42,519 nucleotides of DNA from positions 1 to 42,519 of the forward strand of contig NZ_SOZH01000015.1 in NCBI RefSeq assembly GCF_004519295.1, in the 5' to 3' direction. Positions within the stretch are counted from its first letter, which is position 1; each line of letters opens with the position of its first letter. The stretch comes from Cellulosimicrobium funkei. Lineage in GTDB: Bacteria; Actinomycetota; Actinomycetes; Actinomycetales; Cellulomonadaceae. A program made the translations under genes and the position numbers. The notes below the pieces were generated by a model. That model saw only the letters and a list, made by a program, of their open reading frames with translations, did no database searches and had not been told where the DNA came from. Of this stretch, positions 24,104 through 33,384 are shown in pieces.

Positions 24104-25552
24104 TCAGGGGGCGGTAGGCCGAGGGCCGCGTCGGGGCGACGACGGGGTCGGGGCCCGGGACGCCGCCAGGACCGTGCGCTCGACGTCCCGCACCACGGAC
24201 GCCGCGGTCGCGTCGTCGAGGCGCGCCGCGTCCGCCGTGAGCACGACGTCGACGCCGCCGTCCGGCGCGTCCACGAGGTGCAACGTGAGCGTGACGCCGC
24301 CCTGCTCGTCGGACGCGTCGGCGCACGCCAGCCGCCGCGACCGCGTGGGTCGTGCGCGCAGCGTCCGGTCGGGCCCGGTGCCGCGCCGGTCGTTGTACCA
24401 GCACGTCCCGTCGTGCACGGTCGTCGGGTCGGCGGCGGCCTCGCGTCGGAGCAGGTCCTTGTCGTAGTACGCCGAGCGGTACGCGGTCATCGCGGCCCGC
24501 CAGACGCGCGGCCCGACCTCCTCGAACGGGGCGTCGAGGCCGTCGACGTGGAGCAGCCCCTCCATCGCCGTCGTCACGACGGCGTCCGCGAGCGCCGGCC
24601 GGAACCGGTTGCTCACCATGACCTGGAGGGCGAGGTCGTCGCGGCCCGCGGCGGCGGCCAGCGCCCGGCACGACGCCGCGAGCAGCACGCCGGACGTGCT
24701 CGTGCGCCACCGCGCGGCCACGCGCTCCGCGGCGGGCACGAGGCGGAGCGAGCGCAGGACGGTCTGCCGGTAGTGCGGCCGCGCGGCGGCCACCGCCTCG
24801 CCCGCGCCCCCGGCCTCCTCGCCTACGCCTCCTGTGCCCTTGCGGACGGTGCTCCCGCGGTCTGCGTCCCCGCCGTCCGGGCCCTCGGCGTCGGCGCTGC
24901 CTCGCGGGAAGACGACGACGGGCGCCGCCCGCATCGTGCGCAGGGTGCGGGCTCGGGCGGCGGCGTCGTGCCGGCGGCCGTCGTGCGACGTCTGCCAGGC
25001 CGCCTCGTCGAGCGGCGTCCATGCGGCCCGCTCCGGCGGGGCGCTCCCCGCGGCGAGGGCCGTGAGGTCGGCGTCGAGCACGGGCAGGCCCCAGCCGTCG
25101 AGGGCCGTGTGCGCGACGACGAGCACGGTGTGGTGCACCGCGCCGTCGACGGTCACGAGACCGGCGCGCACGGGCAGGTCCGTCGCGTAGTCGAACGCCC
25201 GGCCCCAGAGCTCGTGACGCATCCGTGCGCTGCGCACGGCGACGGCGGCGAGGTCGTCGACGCGCTCCTCGACCACCTCGACCGTCCCGGCGCCGCAGAG
25301 CTCCTGGGCGTAGCCGTCGCCCCGCGCGTGGATCCGCGTCCGCAGGGAGTCGTGGCGCTCGACGAGCGCCCGCACCACCTCGACCGCCGCGGCGGTGGGC
25401 AGCGGTCGGTCGAGCGGACCGCCCCACACGAGGTTGAACTGGTGGTCCTGCGGCGCGAGCGCCACGAGGGCCCGCCGGATGGCGGTCTGCCCCCACGTGG
25501 CGGGCCCCTCGCCCGCGCTCCCGCGGACCTCGACCCGGTGCACGACCCTCAT
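24104..25552 (-). CDS. Stand-alone condensation-domain protein
   Basis: The 482-residue protein resembles one nonribosomal peptide synthetase condensation domain: an N-terminal half with FNLVWGGPLDRP, VRALVERHDSLRTRI, and the active-site region VVAHTALDGWGLPVLDADL, then a second half (YRQTVLRSLRLV, LQVMVSNRFRP). In the HHxxxDG motif the first His is Ala, but the second, catalytic His and the DG are kept (AHTALDG), so amide or ester formation is plausible. A low-complexity insert (GDADRGSTVRKGTGGVGEEA) separates the halves. Last gene of the operon; its ATG overlaps the PPTase stop by four bases. It probably joins carrier-bound acyl and amino units. Confidence 0.82.
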   Translation of the reverse strand: MRVVHRVEVRGSAGEGPATWGQTAIRRALVALAPQDHQFNLVWGGPLDRPLPTAAAVEVVRALVERHDSLRTRIHARGDGYAQELCGAGTVEVVEERVDDLAAVAVRSARMRHELWGRAFDYATDLPVRAGLVTVDGAVHHTVLVVAHTALDGWGLPVLDADLTALAAGSAPPERAAWTPLDEAAWQTSHDGRRHDAAARARTLRTMRAAPVVVFPRGSADAEGPDGGDADRGSTVRKGTGGVGEEAGGAGEAVAAARPHYRQTVLRSLRLVPAAERVAARWRTSTSGVLLAASCRALAAAAGRDDLALQVMVSNRFRPALADAVVTTAMEGLLHVDGLDAPFEEVGPRVWRAAMTAYRSAYYDKDLLRREAAADPTTVHDGTCWYNDRRGTGPDRTLRARPTRSRRLACADASDEQGGVTLTLHLVDAPDGGVDVVLTADAARLDDATAASVVRDVERTVLAASRAPTPSSPRRGPRPTAP

Positions 25553-26247
25553 CGGGCCCCCTCCCCTGCGACGACCGGTCGTGGCACGCGGACCGGGCGG
25601 TCGCGCTGCTCCCCCGGCCACGCCCGGACGCGGCACACGTGCGGGCGCGCGCCCGGCGTCGCGCACGCGGCGACGGCTCCGTCCGGGGCCGGCACGTCGG
25701 ACACCCACCACTCCTGCCCGCGCCACGCGCCGTCGTCGGCCCGCACGACCCCGGGGGTGGTGACGTCGAGCCCGAGCACGTCGAGCAGGCGCCCGCCGAC
25801 CGCCTTGGCGCACGCCTCCAGGCGCGCGAGGCGACGCCAGTCGTCGGCGGCTCCCGCGGTCCGTGCCGCGGGGGCGAGGTAGCGCGCCGCGACGCGGGCG
25901 ACGTCCACGCGGGGGTCGCGCACCTGCACGTCGACGCCCACGTCGTCGGCCGCGAGCGCGACGAGCGCGTGCCCCCCGCTCCGGCTGAGGTTCCACCGCT
26001 GCCCGACGACGGGCCCCGGCTTCCCGTGCGGCCCCACCTCCCACCGGACGTCCGTGGGCGCCAGGCCCGCGCGTCGCGCGAGGATCACGCGGGCGGCGAC
26101 GTGGGCGTGCACGTACCGGGAGGCGTCGACCGCGGACACGAACCGCCGGGACCGCGTCCGCTCCGCCGCGCCCAGCAGGGCGTCCCCGCCGAGCACGGGG
26201 ACCGTCGTGTCGACGTACCAGGCCTCGACGTCGAGGGCTCCGCTCAT
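25549..26247 (-). CDS. Sfp-type 4'-phosphopantetheinyl transferase
   Basis: The 232-residue protein has the Sfp-family layout: [28 protein letters not shown] (the GxxGKP site), [20 protein letters not shown], then GVDVQ and [13 protein letters not shown] (Glu and Lys of the third motif). Two usual residues differ: His of NLSHS is Arg, and the second acidic metal ligand of GxDxE is Gln. Some activity may still be supported by the remaining Asp and Glu. Its role would be to arm the two carrier proteins of the operon with phosphopantetheine. Both ends overlap neighbouring genes by four bases (ATGA). Confidence 0.85.
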   Translation of the reverse strand: MSGALDVEAWYVDTTVPVLGGDALLGAAERTRSRRFVSAVDASRYVHAHVAARVILARRAGLAPTDVRWEVGPHGKPGPVVGQRWNLSRSGGHALVALAADDVGVDVQVRDPRVDVARVAARYLAPAARTAGAADDWRRLARLEACAKAVGGRLLDVLGLDVTTPGVVRADDGAWRGQEWWVSDVPAPDGAVAACATPGARPHVCRVRAWPGEQRDRPVRVPRPVVAGEGAR

Positions 26248-26942
26248 GCCACGACCTCCAGGCTCGCGACGCGCAGGGGGCGGTCGGCCCGCACGAGGAC
26301 CTCCAGCCCGCCGCGCAGGGGTCGTGCCGCCACCGGCCGCAGGTCCGGCACGCGGTGGTGCGCCCCCGGCACGGGCTCGGGCCCGACGGCGAGCACGGCC
26401 GCCGTCGCCTCGCGCCCCGCCGCGACGCCCGCCGCCGAGTCCTCGAGCACGAGGCACCGCCGCGGGTCGACGCCGAGCAGCCGGGCCCCGGCGCGGAAGC
26501 CCTCGGGGTCGGGCTTCCCGCGCGTCACGTCCTCCGAGCACACGAGGCGCCCCGGCACCGGCAGCCCCGCCGCGGTGAGGCGCGCGAGCGCGACCTCGCG
26601 CGCCGCCGACGTCACGACGGTCCACGTGCGCGGGTCCAGACCGGCGAGCAGCTCGGCCGCGCCCGGCACGGCGACGACGCCCTCGGTGTCGTCGCACGAG
26701 AGGCGGTGCAGCCACGCGACCTCGCGCGCGACGGCGGCGCCCGGCGCGACGAGACGGACGACCTCGACGTCGCGCCGTCCGTGCGACGCGGCGACGACGG
26801 CCTCGCCGTCGAGCCCGAGGCGGGCGGCCCACGCGAGCGTGTGGCGCTCGATCGCGGCGGACGAGTCGACGAGCGTGCCGTCGAGGTCGAGCAGCAACGC
26901 GTCACCGCGCCACCGCCACGCGCCCGCCGGGCCGCCGCTCAC
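26244..26942 (-). CDS. HAD-superfamily hydrolase
   Basis: The 232-residue protein has all four HAD motifs: [13 protein letters not shown] (nucleophile Asp), [10 protein letters not shown] (motif II), [16 protein letters not shown] (motif III Lys) and [14 protein letters not shown] (motif IV). The cap region follows motif I, as in beta-phosphoglucomutase/phosphatase types. It may remove a phosphate from a pathway intermediate or act on a sugar phosphate linked to the adjacent glycosyltransferase-like gene. A C-terminal extension of about 45 residues is basic. GTG start at 26942 overlaps the preceding stop (GTGA). Confidence 0.9.
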   Translation of the reverse strand: MSGGPAGAWRWRGDALLLDLDGTLVDSSAAIERHTLAWAARLGLDGEAVVAASHGRRDVEVVRLVAPGAAVAREVAWLHRLSCDDTEGVVAVPGAAELLAGLDPRTWTVVTSAAREVALARLTAAGLPVPGRLVCSEDVTRGKPDPEGFRAGARLLGVDPRRCLVLEDSAAGVAAGREATAAVLAVGPEPVPGAHHRVPDLRPVAARPLRGGLEVLVRADRPLRVASLEVVA

Positions 26943-28966
26943 AGCAGCTCCGCCGCACGCGCGGAGAGCACCGCGGCGTACCGGTCGGCGTACTCCTGCG
27001 CAGCGCCCGTCGCGTGCTGGAGACCGAGCGGCGCGCGGCTCGGGCGGCCGAGCGGCTCGCCCACCGCGCGGGCCACGACGGGCAGGCCGGCCGCCTCGTC
27101 CGCGAGCGCCACGAGGAGGTCGGCGGCGTCGAGCCGCTCCCCGCCCGCGGTCGATGCGCGGCGTGCCGCCCACAGCCCGCGCGAGACGTGCCGTCCGCCC
27201 GGCACGAGGCCGAGGAACCCGCGCACCTCCAGCCGCTCGCACGCGAGGACCTCCACCGTCGCGCGGGCGTCCGGGGTCCGTCCGTCGCCGTGCACGGGGT
27301 CGGGGCCGCCAGGCGCCGGGCGAGGGCAGCCCGTCCCGTCGACCGCAGGGGACGCGTTGTCGTCCGACCCGACGGCGGTCGCCGCTACGCCGTGCTCGTC
27401 CACGACGCCGTGCTCGTCCACGACGTCCTGTTCGTCCGCCACGAGGTGCTCGGCCGCGCCGTCGAGGTCGCCGTGCGCGGCGAGGTCGGCGACGGCGTCC
27501 GCGGCCTGCGCGCCGCACGACGCGCAGCCGTGCACGACGACCCGGACTGGCACCGCGGGACCGGCCGCGCGGCAGACGACGACCGCGTCCCGCTCGGCCA
27601 GGACCCGCACCGCGTCGAGCGCGGCCGGGTCGAGCCGGTCGTCGCGAGCGGCCGGATCGAGCCGGTCGTCGCCAGCGGTCGGGCCACGACGGTCGTCACG
27701 TGCGGCCGGGTCGGGCCGGTCTCCGCGCGCGCCGGGGCCCGGCCGGGCGGGCCCGGCAGGAGACGCGTCGTCCGCCCTGGCGTCCCGCGCCGTGGCCGCC
27801 CAGGCCGCGCCCGCGGCGAGCGCGTCGAGACCGAACGCGACGAGCTCGTCGACGCGGTCCTCGGGGCGGTCGGCGGGGAGCAGCCCCGAGAGCACCCACG
27901 TCCGCACCGCGGCTGCCCGGTGCGCCGTCGTCCCGGGGCCCTCAGGCGGTGGCCAGGCGGTCCGCGCGACGTCGGACCCGAGCAGCCAGCACGCCGCGCC
28001 GAGCTCGACGAGCGCGGCGGGCGCGACGCCCCCCAGCCGCGGGCAGACGCCCGCGGCGAGCGCCGCGACGTCGTGCGCGACGACCGCCGGGTCGACGCCG
28101 AGCCACCCCGCCCAGGCGTCCCAGGCCCACCCGAAGGGGTGCTCGAGCGGCTCGCCCGCCGCGGGTCGCAGGACGCGCAGCGTGCAGCGCGACCGCTCGA
28201 GCGTGACGGCGACCGGCCGCAGGGTCGCCGGGACGCGCGCCGGCGTGCGCTCCGGCCCGGGCCGGTCCCACGCGTCCGGGTCGACGACGTCGTCCGCCGG
28301 GACGGTGGCGTGCCGGGCGCCGTGCGCGTCGTTGCCCGCGAGGCTGGGGCCGTCGCCGTGCTCGAGCAGGTGCGGCAGCGTCGCGACGACCGGGTATCGC
28401 TCGCGCGCGCAGAAGGTCACGACGGCCTCGTCGTCGTCGCGCGCGTCGTCGGGCAGGGTCGTGAGGTGCGCGGCGAGCCGTCGGGCGCCGTCGGCGGGGA
28501 GCACGAGGCCGAGCGTCGGCACCCACTCGTCGTGGCCGAGCGGCGCCCAGGCCTGGCCCGCCGCCGCGGCGGCGCGCACGAGGTAGGCGTTGCGCGGGCT
28601 GTTCCAGTTCGAGTACAGCGCGACGGCGTGCCGCGGCCGGGCCCGCACCGCGCGCCGGACGAGCTCCGCGAAGCCCGCGACGGGCGTGACGTCGTCCTGG
28701 AGCACGAGGTGGTGCGTCGCACCGGGCGCGACGGCGGCCCAGGCGCGCTTCGCGGTGCGCAGCGGGCTGGGCGGACCGTCCGGGTCGGGGTCCTCCACGA
28801 CGCGGACGTCCAGCGGCGCGCACGCGCGCACGAGGGCGGACACGTCGCCCCGCGCCGGGTGATGCATGACGACGACGCTCAGCACCGGGTCGCGGACCTC
28901 GCCCCGCGCGGCCACCCGCCCCGGCCCGGGTTCCCCGGTGCGCACGACCACCGGTCCGGCCGTCAC
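26939..28966 (-). CDS. Large protein with glycosyltransferase-like N-terminus
   Basis: The 675-residue protein begins with about 210 residues like a GT-A/GT25-type glycosyltransferase: [20 protein letters not shown], the metal-type [38 protein letters not shown] and a distal [12 protein letters not shown]. The remaining 460 residues are not recognised; they include helical segments, a 9-residue repeat (consensus DDRLDPAAR) and [13 protein letters not shown], both from DNA tandem repeats, plus [13 protein letters not shown]. It might transfer a sugar to the pathway product or recognise it in another way. Function is unassigned. It is coupled by GTGA to the MATE gene and by TCAC overlap to the HAD gene. 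Confidence 0.65.
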   Translation of the reverse strand: MTAGPVVVRTGEPGPGRVAARGEVRDPVLSVVVMHHPARGDVSALVRACAPLDVRVVEDPDPDGPPSPLRTAKRAWAAVAPGATHHLVLQDDVTPVAGFAELVRRAVRARPRHAVALYSNWNSPRNAYLVRAAAAAGQAWAPLGHDEWVPTLGLVLPADGARRLAAHLTTLPDDARDDDEAVVTFCARERYPVVATLPHLLEHGDGPSLAGNDAHGARHATVPADDVVDPDAWDRPGPERTPARVPATLRPVAVTLERSRCTLRVLRPAAGEPLEHPFGWAWDAWAGWLGVDPAVVAHDVAALAAGVCPRLGGVAPAALVELGAACWLLGSDVARTAWPPPEGPGTTAHRAAAVRTWVLSGLLPADRPEDRVDELVAFGLDALAAGAAWAATARDARADDASPAGPARPGPGARGDRPDPAARDDRRGPTAGDDRLDPAARDDRLDPAALDAVRVLAERDAVVVCRAAGPAVPVRVVVHGCASCGAQAADAVADLAAHGDLDGAAEHLVADEQDVVDEHGVVDEHGVAATAVGSDDNASPAVDGTGCPRPAPGGPDPVHGDGRTPDARATVEVLACERLEVRGFLGLVPGGRHVSRGLWAARRASTAGGERLDAADLLVALADEAAGLPVVARAVGEPLGRPSRAPLGLQHATGAAQEYADRYAAVLSARAAELL
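27389..27424. repeat. 18-bp tandem repeat inside coding sequence
   Basis: GCCGTGCTCGTCCACGAC is repeated exactly twice (27389-27406, 27407-27424) with a degenerate third copy after it. On the minus strand it encodes repeated VVDEHG units in the glycosyltransferase-like protein. Confidence 0.85.
27621..27728. repeat. Four 27-bp tandem repeats inside coding sequence
   Basis: Units start at 27621, 27648, 27675 and 27702, each beginning GCGG. The first two differ at 2 of 27 positions, the others more. The array keeps frame and encodes nine-residue units such as DDRLDPAAR in a hydrophilic linker of the glycosyltransferase-like protein. Copy number may vary between strains. Confidence 0.85.
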
Positions 28967-30450
28967 GACGTGACCTGCCGCGCCCGGCCGCCGCCCGCGC
29001 GTCGTCGCACGAGACGCACCGCGACGGGGAGCAGGACGGCCAGCCCGACGACGTTCGCCACCGCGATCGTCGCGTACAGCGCGGTCGGCCCGCCCCCCGC
29101 CCGCGCGAGCGCCCCGCCGACCCCGAGCGACACCGCGTGGTAGAGCACGTTGAGCGTCACGGCGACGCGCCCGTACCCGAGCTGTTCCAGCAGCGTCACG
29201 AGGTACAGCACGAGGCCGACCCCCGCGTACGACGGCCCGACGACCCGCAGGTACAGCGCCGCCTGCGCGGCGACCTCCGGGTCGGCGGAGAGCTGCCCTG
29301 CGAGCAAGGGCGCCGCCGCGAGGACGAGGGCGCCCACGACGACGTACGTCCCCGCGACCACGACCGTCCCGGCACGGAACGTGCGCGGGAGGAGGCCGAG
29401 CGCACCTGCGCCCCACTGCTGGTTCATGACGATGCTCACCGCGGCCGCGAGGCCGATGGCCGGCACGACGACGAGCGTCTGCACCGTCGCGGCGCCGCCG
29501 AACCCGGCGACGACGTCGGTCCCCGACGGCCCGAGCACCCACACCATCACGAGGTTCGTCACGGTGAGCAGGAGGTAGGACAGACCCACCGGCAGGCCGA
29601 CGCCGAGGAGGAGCGCGCGCACGTCGACGCCCCGGCCGTCCCCCGCGCCCGGTCGCGAGGCGCCGCGCGTCGGCCGCCCCGGGCGCGGGAGAAGGCGCGC
29701 GCGCACGAGGAGGGCCCACGCGACGCCCGCGCCGACGAGCGTCGACCCGGCGATCGCGACCGGGACGGCGAGGACGCCGAACCCGCCGACCAGCCCGACG
29801 AGCCACACGACGAGCACCTGGAGCCCCGCGACGAGCAGCGCCACGGTCGCCGACGCGCCCGTGCGGCCCCAGCCGCGCAGCGCGGCGGCCGCCACCGCCG
29901 TCGGCACGGACAGGACGCTCGCGAGCACCGTCCAGCGCGCGAACGCCACGAACTCCGCGACGAGCGGGCCCGGCACGGAGAGCACGGTCGCGAGCGCCGG
30001 GGCGGCGAGGACGACGAGGAGCGCCACGGCGCCGAGCACCGCACCGCCCGCGGCGACGAACCGCCCCAGGAGCGCCGTCGTCGCGGACGCCGGTACGTCG
30101 TCCCGGCCGCGCGCGCCGCGCAGTCGCGCGAACCCGACCTGCGTCGAGACGTCGAGACCCTCCTGGACGGCGAGGACGAGGAACGTCACGGGGATGAACA
30201 GCGAGCGCACGTACAGGGCGTCGTCACCCATGTGCCCGAGGAGCGCCGCGACGACGAGCTGCGCGAGCGCTCCGACGACGAGCGCGGCGCAGATCGGGCC
30301 CGCGAGCCGCAGGACGCGTCGGCGCAGCTCCGCGACCGACGGCGCCGACGCGCCCGGCAGCCCCGACCCGCCCGGCGGCGCGGCGTCAGGATCGGGCCCG
30401 GGGACGGGCAGGGCCGGTGCCGTTCCTGCCTCCCTAGACGAGCTCGACAT
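28963..30450 (-). CDS. MATE-family multidrug/metabolite exporter
   Basis: The 495-residue membrane protein has about 12 hydrophobic helices in two halves, as in MATE carriers. Features include VAAALLGHMGDDALYVRSLF, VQEGLDVSTQVGFARLRGA, the mid-domain PVAIAGSTLVGAG, and SIVMNQQWGAG with FRAG in the second half. The first 35 residues are a Pro/Gly-rich cytoplasmic tail. In this operon it most likely exports the product. The ATG at 30450 lies inside the 3' end of the upstream acyl-CoA dehydrogenase gene (17-bp overlap). Confidence 0.9.
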   Translation of the reverse strand: MSSSSREAGTAPALPVPGPDPDAAPPGGSGLPGASAPSVAELRRRVLRLAGPICAALVVGALAQLVVAALLGHMGDDALYVRSLFIPVTFLVLAVQEGLDVSTQVGFARLRGARGRDDVPASATTALLGRFVAAGGAVLGAVALLVVLAAPALATVLSVPGPLVAEFVAFARWTVLASVLSVPTAVAAAALRGWGRTGASATVALLVAGLQVLVVWLVGLVGGFGVLAVPVAIAGSTLVGAGVAWALLVRARLLPRPGRPTRGASRPGAGDGRGVDVRALLLGVGLPVGLSYLLLTVTNLVMVWVLGPSGTDVVAGFGGAATVQTLVVVPAIGLAAAVSIVMNQQWGAGALGLLPRTFRAGTVVVAGTYVVVGALVLAAAPLLAGQLSADPEVAAQAALYLRVVGPSYAGVGLVLYLVTLLEQLGYGRVAVTLNVLYHAVSLGVGGALARAGGGPTALYATIAVANVVGLAVLLPVAVRLVRRRAGGGRARQVTS

Positions 30451-31657
30451 GCCGTGCCCTGCCCTGCAGCCAGCCCTGGGCGAGCGTGAGCCGCTGGACG
30501 GTCCGCGTGCCCTCCATCATCTCCAGGCCGGGCACGTCGCGGACGAGCTTGTCGAGGTACGGGTGCTCCCACCGCGCGCCGGGGCCGAGCAGCGCGGGCA
30601 CCGCGCGCGTGACCTCCTCCGCGAGGTCCAGCGCCGTGGCCTTCGCCGCCGCGGGCAGCGTCCCGTCCGCCGCGTCGGCGTCGGCGCCGCGCGCCGCCTG
30701 GAGCACGAGGGCCCGGGCCGCGTGGAGACGGTCGTCGAACGTCTCGAGCATCAGGCGCTCGTCGGCCAGGAACGACGACCGCGCGGCCCGCACGTAGTCG
30801 AGGGCCGCCTGCGTGACACCCACGGCGAGCGCCGCGACGACGGGCCGCAGCCGGTTGAACGTGCGGACCGCGCCGAGGAGGCCACGGCGCGACGGCGAGA
30901 GGTGCCGGCCCAGGGTGTCCTCCGGGCGGAGCGGCACGTCGCGGAGCCGGACCTCGCCGAGCTGCACGGCCCGCATGCCCGTCGTCACGAGCGGCGCGGC
31001 GTCGAAGCCCGGGCGCGCGGTGTCGACGAGGTAGACCCCGACCCCGAGCGGGCCGGGTCGGTGCCGCGCGAACACGACGCCGAGGCTCGCCCGGGCGACG
31101 TTGCCGACGTACTTCTTGTGGCCGCGCAGAACGGCGCCCGGGCTCCCGTCGTCCGCAGCTGCACCGCCCTCGGTCGCGCCATCCGCCGTCGCGCCGCCCG
31201 TGGGCACGCCTCGCGCGACCACCGCGGTCTCGAGCGCGGCGGCGTCCGAGCCGCGGTCGGGCTCGGTGAGCCCGAAGAACGTCCAGGTGCGCGGCTGCGC
31301 GACGTGCCGGTAGAAGCGGTCGCGCTGCTCGTCGTCCGCGAGGTCGTCCACGACGACCCCGGACATCGACGGCCCCGGCGCCCCGACGACGACGGACGCG
31401 TCGCCCCACGCGAGCGTCTCCGCGACGACGGCGCGCTCGACGCACGTCCGCACGAGCACGGGCACGCCCCGCACGCGCAGCGGGTCGTCGAGATAACCGG
31501 GCGGGAAGCCGCCGAGCTGCCGGTACGGCAGCACGCCGGCGTCGAGGAGCGCGTGCAGCGCGCCCGGGTCCGCGTCGACCGCGAGCGCGCGCTCGCGGAG
31601 CGCGACGGCCACGGGGCGCAGGTGGTCCCGCAGCGCGACGAGGTCGACGGTGGTCAT
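30434..31657 (-). CDS. Acyl-CoA/acyl-ACP dehydrogenase homologue (long subunit)
   Basis: The 407-residue flavoprotein has the full acyl-CoA dehydrogenase layout: N-terminal helices, a beta-barrel with TFFGLTEPDRGSDAAALET and VLRGHKKYVGNVARASLGVV, and a C-terminal helical domain (LRPVVAALAVGVTQAALDYV, LDKLVRDVPGLEMMEGTRTV). EGT near the end matches the region of the usual catalytic Glu, although in some branches Glu sits elsewhere. Linked carriers and ligase suggest it oxidises a carrier-bound acyl chain to the alpha,beta-unsaturated form. Its start overlaps the short homologue's stop (ATGA), as in heteromeric dehydrogenases. Confidence 0.9.
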   Translation of the reverse strand: MTTVDLVALRDHLRPVAVALRERALAVDADPGALHALLDAGVLPYRQLGGFPPGYLDDPLRVRGVPVLVRTCVERAVVAETLAWGDASVVVGAPGPSMSGVVVDDLADDEQRDRFYRHVAQPRTWTFFGLTEPDRGSDAAALETAVVARGVPTGGATADGATEGGAAADDGSPGAVLRGHKKYVGNVARASLGVVFARHRPGPLGVGVYLVDTARPGFDAAPLVTTGMRAVQLGEVRLRDVPLRPEDTLGRHLSPSRRGLLGAVRTFNRLRPVVAALAVGVTQAALDYVRAARSSFLADERLMLETFDDRLHAARALVLQAARGADADAADGTLPAAAKATALDLAEEVTRAVPALLGPGARWEHPYLDKLVRDVPGLEMMEGTRTVQRLTLAQGWLQGRARHVELV

Positions 31658-32373
31658 GCGTCCTGCCCTTCCCCGCCGCGGGTCGCCCCGGTCGGCAGCG
31701 TGCCGCTCGCGTGGCCGAGCAGGTCGATCGTGCGGGCCAGCCGGGCCGCGTCGCCGTCGACGAACCCGGAGGCGCCGAACAGGTTGTGGACGGTGCGCGA
31801 CGTGCGGTCGAGCACCGCGGTGACGCGCGCGAGCGTCGTGGCGGGCACCGGTCGGTCGTCCGCCCGCTCCCCGGGTTCCGCGGTCACGCGCGCCAGCAGC
31901 GCTTGCGCCTCCAGGTGCGCGAGCGCGGCGTCCGCGAGGACGAGGCGGACCGGCGGCAGGTTCACCGTCGCCGTGCCGCCGACGCTCCGGCCGCGCAGCC
32001 GGTCGACCGCACGGTCGGCCAGCCGTTCGCACAGGCCCGTCCGCGCCCAGGCGACCCCGACGCGCCACGCGGCGTCCGCGGCGCGGCCGCGCCGGTCGTC
32101 CACCGGCCCGGACGCCGCCGCGCGCCAGGCGAGCAGCGGGCCCGCGTCGGACACCACCTCGCCCAGCAGCACCGACCCGGGCGGCGGGGCGACGTCGTCG
32201 GGCAGCAGGACGCACTCCCCCGGCAGCACGGCGACCGGCAGCACCGCGGCGAGCGCGACGAGCGCCGCGACCGCGCCCTGCTCGCGCGCGACGTCGCGCA
32301 CCCCGGGGACCCCGGTCGCCACGACGTCGGCACCCACCGCGCCCGCGTCCCGCGAGACGACCCCCGCGCTCAT
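31654..32373 (-). CDS. Short acyl-CoA dehydrogenase-like protein (partner subunit)
   Basis: The 239-residue product covers roughly the middle and C-terminal parts of the acyl-CoA dehydrogenase fold: ECVLLPDDVAPPPGSVLLGE, ARTGLCERLADRAVDRLRG, LVLADAALAHLEAQALLARV and the terminal HNLFGASGFVDGDAARL pattern, which lines the FAD site. The N-terminal helical domain is reduced, so it may not work alone. In actinobacteria, alpha2beta2 acyl-CoA dehydrogenases with one degenerate subunit are established (mycobacterial ChsE1-ChsE2 type). Tight coupling on both sides supports a complex with the 30434-31657 product. Confidence 0.75.
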   Translation of the reverse strand: MSAGVVSRDAGAVGADVVATGVPGVRDVAREQGAVAALVALAAVLPVAVLPGECVLLPDDVAPPPGSVLLGEVVSDAGPLLAWRAAASGPVDDRRGRAADAAWRVGVAWARTGLCERLADRAVDRLRGRSVGGTATVNLPPVRLVLADAALAHLEAQALLARVTAEPGERADDRPVPATTLARVTAVLDRTSRTVHNLFGASGFVDGDAARLARTIDLLGHASGTLPTGATRGGEGQDA

Positions 32374-33383
32374 GCGATCACCACCTCGCGGGCGCGGCCG
32401 CCGGCCTCCAGGGCCGTCGCGGCCGACCGCGGACCGAGGGCGAGCGAGCAGCGGTAGCCGAGCTCGACGCACCGCTCGTGCAGCACGACGGGCGCGTCCG
32501 GGGCGTCGTCGTCCGCGAGCACCTCCCAGACGCCCGTCGCCGCGGCCCCGGGGTCGGCGTGCCGCACGACGTCGCCGTCGAGCAGGGGCACGTCGGCCGG
32601 GTCCACGTCGACACCGAGGACGACGCGCCGGACGTCCGGGCCCGCCGCGCGGGGCGCGTAGGACGAACCCGTCGGCGCGCCGCGGCCTGCGTGGCGCGGC
32701 CCCCGCGGGGCGCGCGCGACCGTCAGCTCCTCGACGGGCCGCCCCGCGCCGTCGCGCGCGACGACGAGCGCCACCACGCGGTCCCGCGCCGGGACGCGCG
32801 TCTCCGTGGGCGGGAGCGTGCACTGCTCGAGGACGAGCACGACGGCCGTCCCTGCTGGCCCGGCCCCGTCCGGCCCGCCGCCCGGCCCGCCTCCCGGTCC
32901 GCCTCCCGGTCCGCCGCGCGACCCGACACCCGACCCGCCGTCGGCGAGCAGCTCGCCCGCGAGGCGCAGCGCGGTGAACGGGCCCGCGAGCCCCTGCTCC
33001 GTGACGCAGAAGGTGGACGGGCCGCCGTCGAACAGGTCCGCGACGAACCCGCCGAGGAGCCGTTCGTGCTGGAGGTCGGGCGTCGTCACGACGAGCACGA
33101 CGAGGCGCACGTCGTCGAGCAGGCCGCGCCCGCCGAGCGCCGCGCGCGCCGCCCGGATCATCGTCGGGTAGTCGCGGCCCGGCCCGTCCTCGAGCCAGTC
33201 CGTCGGCTGGTCCTCGCCGTAGACGTACCGCAGGTCCTCCGCGACCGACCGCCGCGTCCCGTCCCCGACGGGCGCGAGGTCGTCGACCGGAACGTCCACG
33301 ACGGCCCGCACCCGCAGCGCGTCCTCGCGCGGACCCGACACCGGCGAGGCTCCGGGCCCCGCCCCGCTGCCCCCGAGCGGCAC
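32370..33383 (-). CDS. KAS/thiolase-fold protein lacking the catalytic cysteine
   Basis: The 337-residue product resembles a beta-ketoacyl synthase III: DYPTMIRAARAALGGRGLLD, VRLVVLVVTTPDLQ, and FCVTEQGLAGPFTALRLAGE where active KASIII enzymes place the nucleophile. Aligned by LAG(R/E)LLA to the KASIII gene at 36510-37541, the Cys falls on Leu, with Gln next to it. The His/Asn motifs are not clear either. A Gly/Pro repeat (GGPGGGPGGGPGGGP) forms a linker near residue 150. It is probably a non-catalytic partner or scaffold, as PqsB is to PqsC or chain-length factor is to a ketosynthase. GTG start at 33383 is uncertain. Confidence 0.6.
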   Translation of the reverse strand: MPLGGSGAGPGASPVSGPREDALRVRAVVDVPVDDLAPVGDGTRRSVAEDLRYVYGEDQPTDWLEDGPGRDYPTMIRAARAALGGRGLLDDVRLVVLVVTTPDLQHERLLGGFVADLFDGGPSTFCVTEQGLAGPFTALRLAGELLADGGSGVGSRGGPGGGPGGGPGGGPDGAGPAGTAVVLVLEQCTLPPTETRVPARDRVVALVVARDGAGRPVEELTVARAPRGPRHAGRGAPTGSSYAPRAAGPDVRRVVLGVDVDPADVPLLDGDVVRHADPGAAATGVWEVLADDDAPDAPVVLHERCVELGYRCSLALGPRSAATALEAGGRAREVVIA

Positions 33384-33384
33384 G

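Noticed and set aside
27621-27728. Tandem array considered as CRISPR or intergenic repeat
   Set aside because: Units are contiguous without unique spacers and stay in frame inside a coding region.
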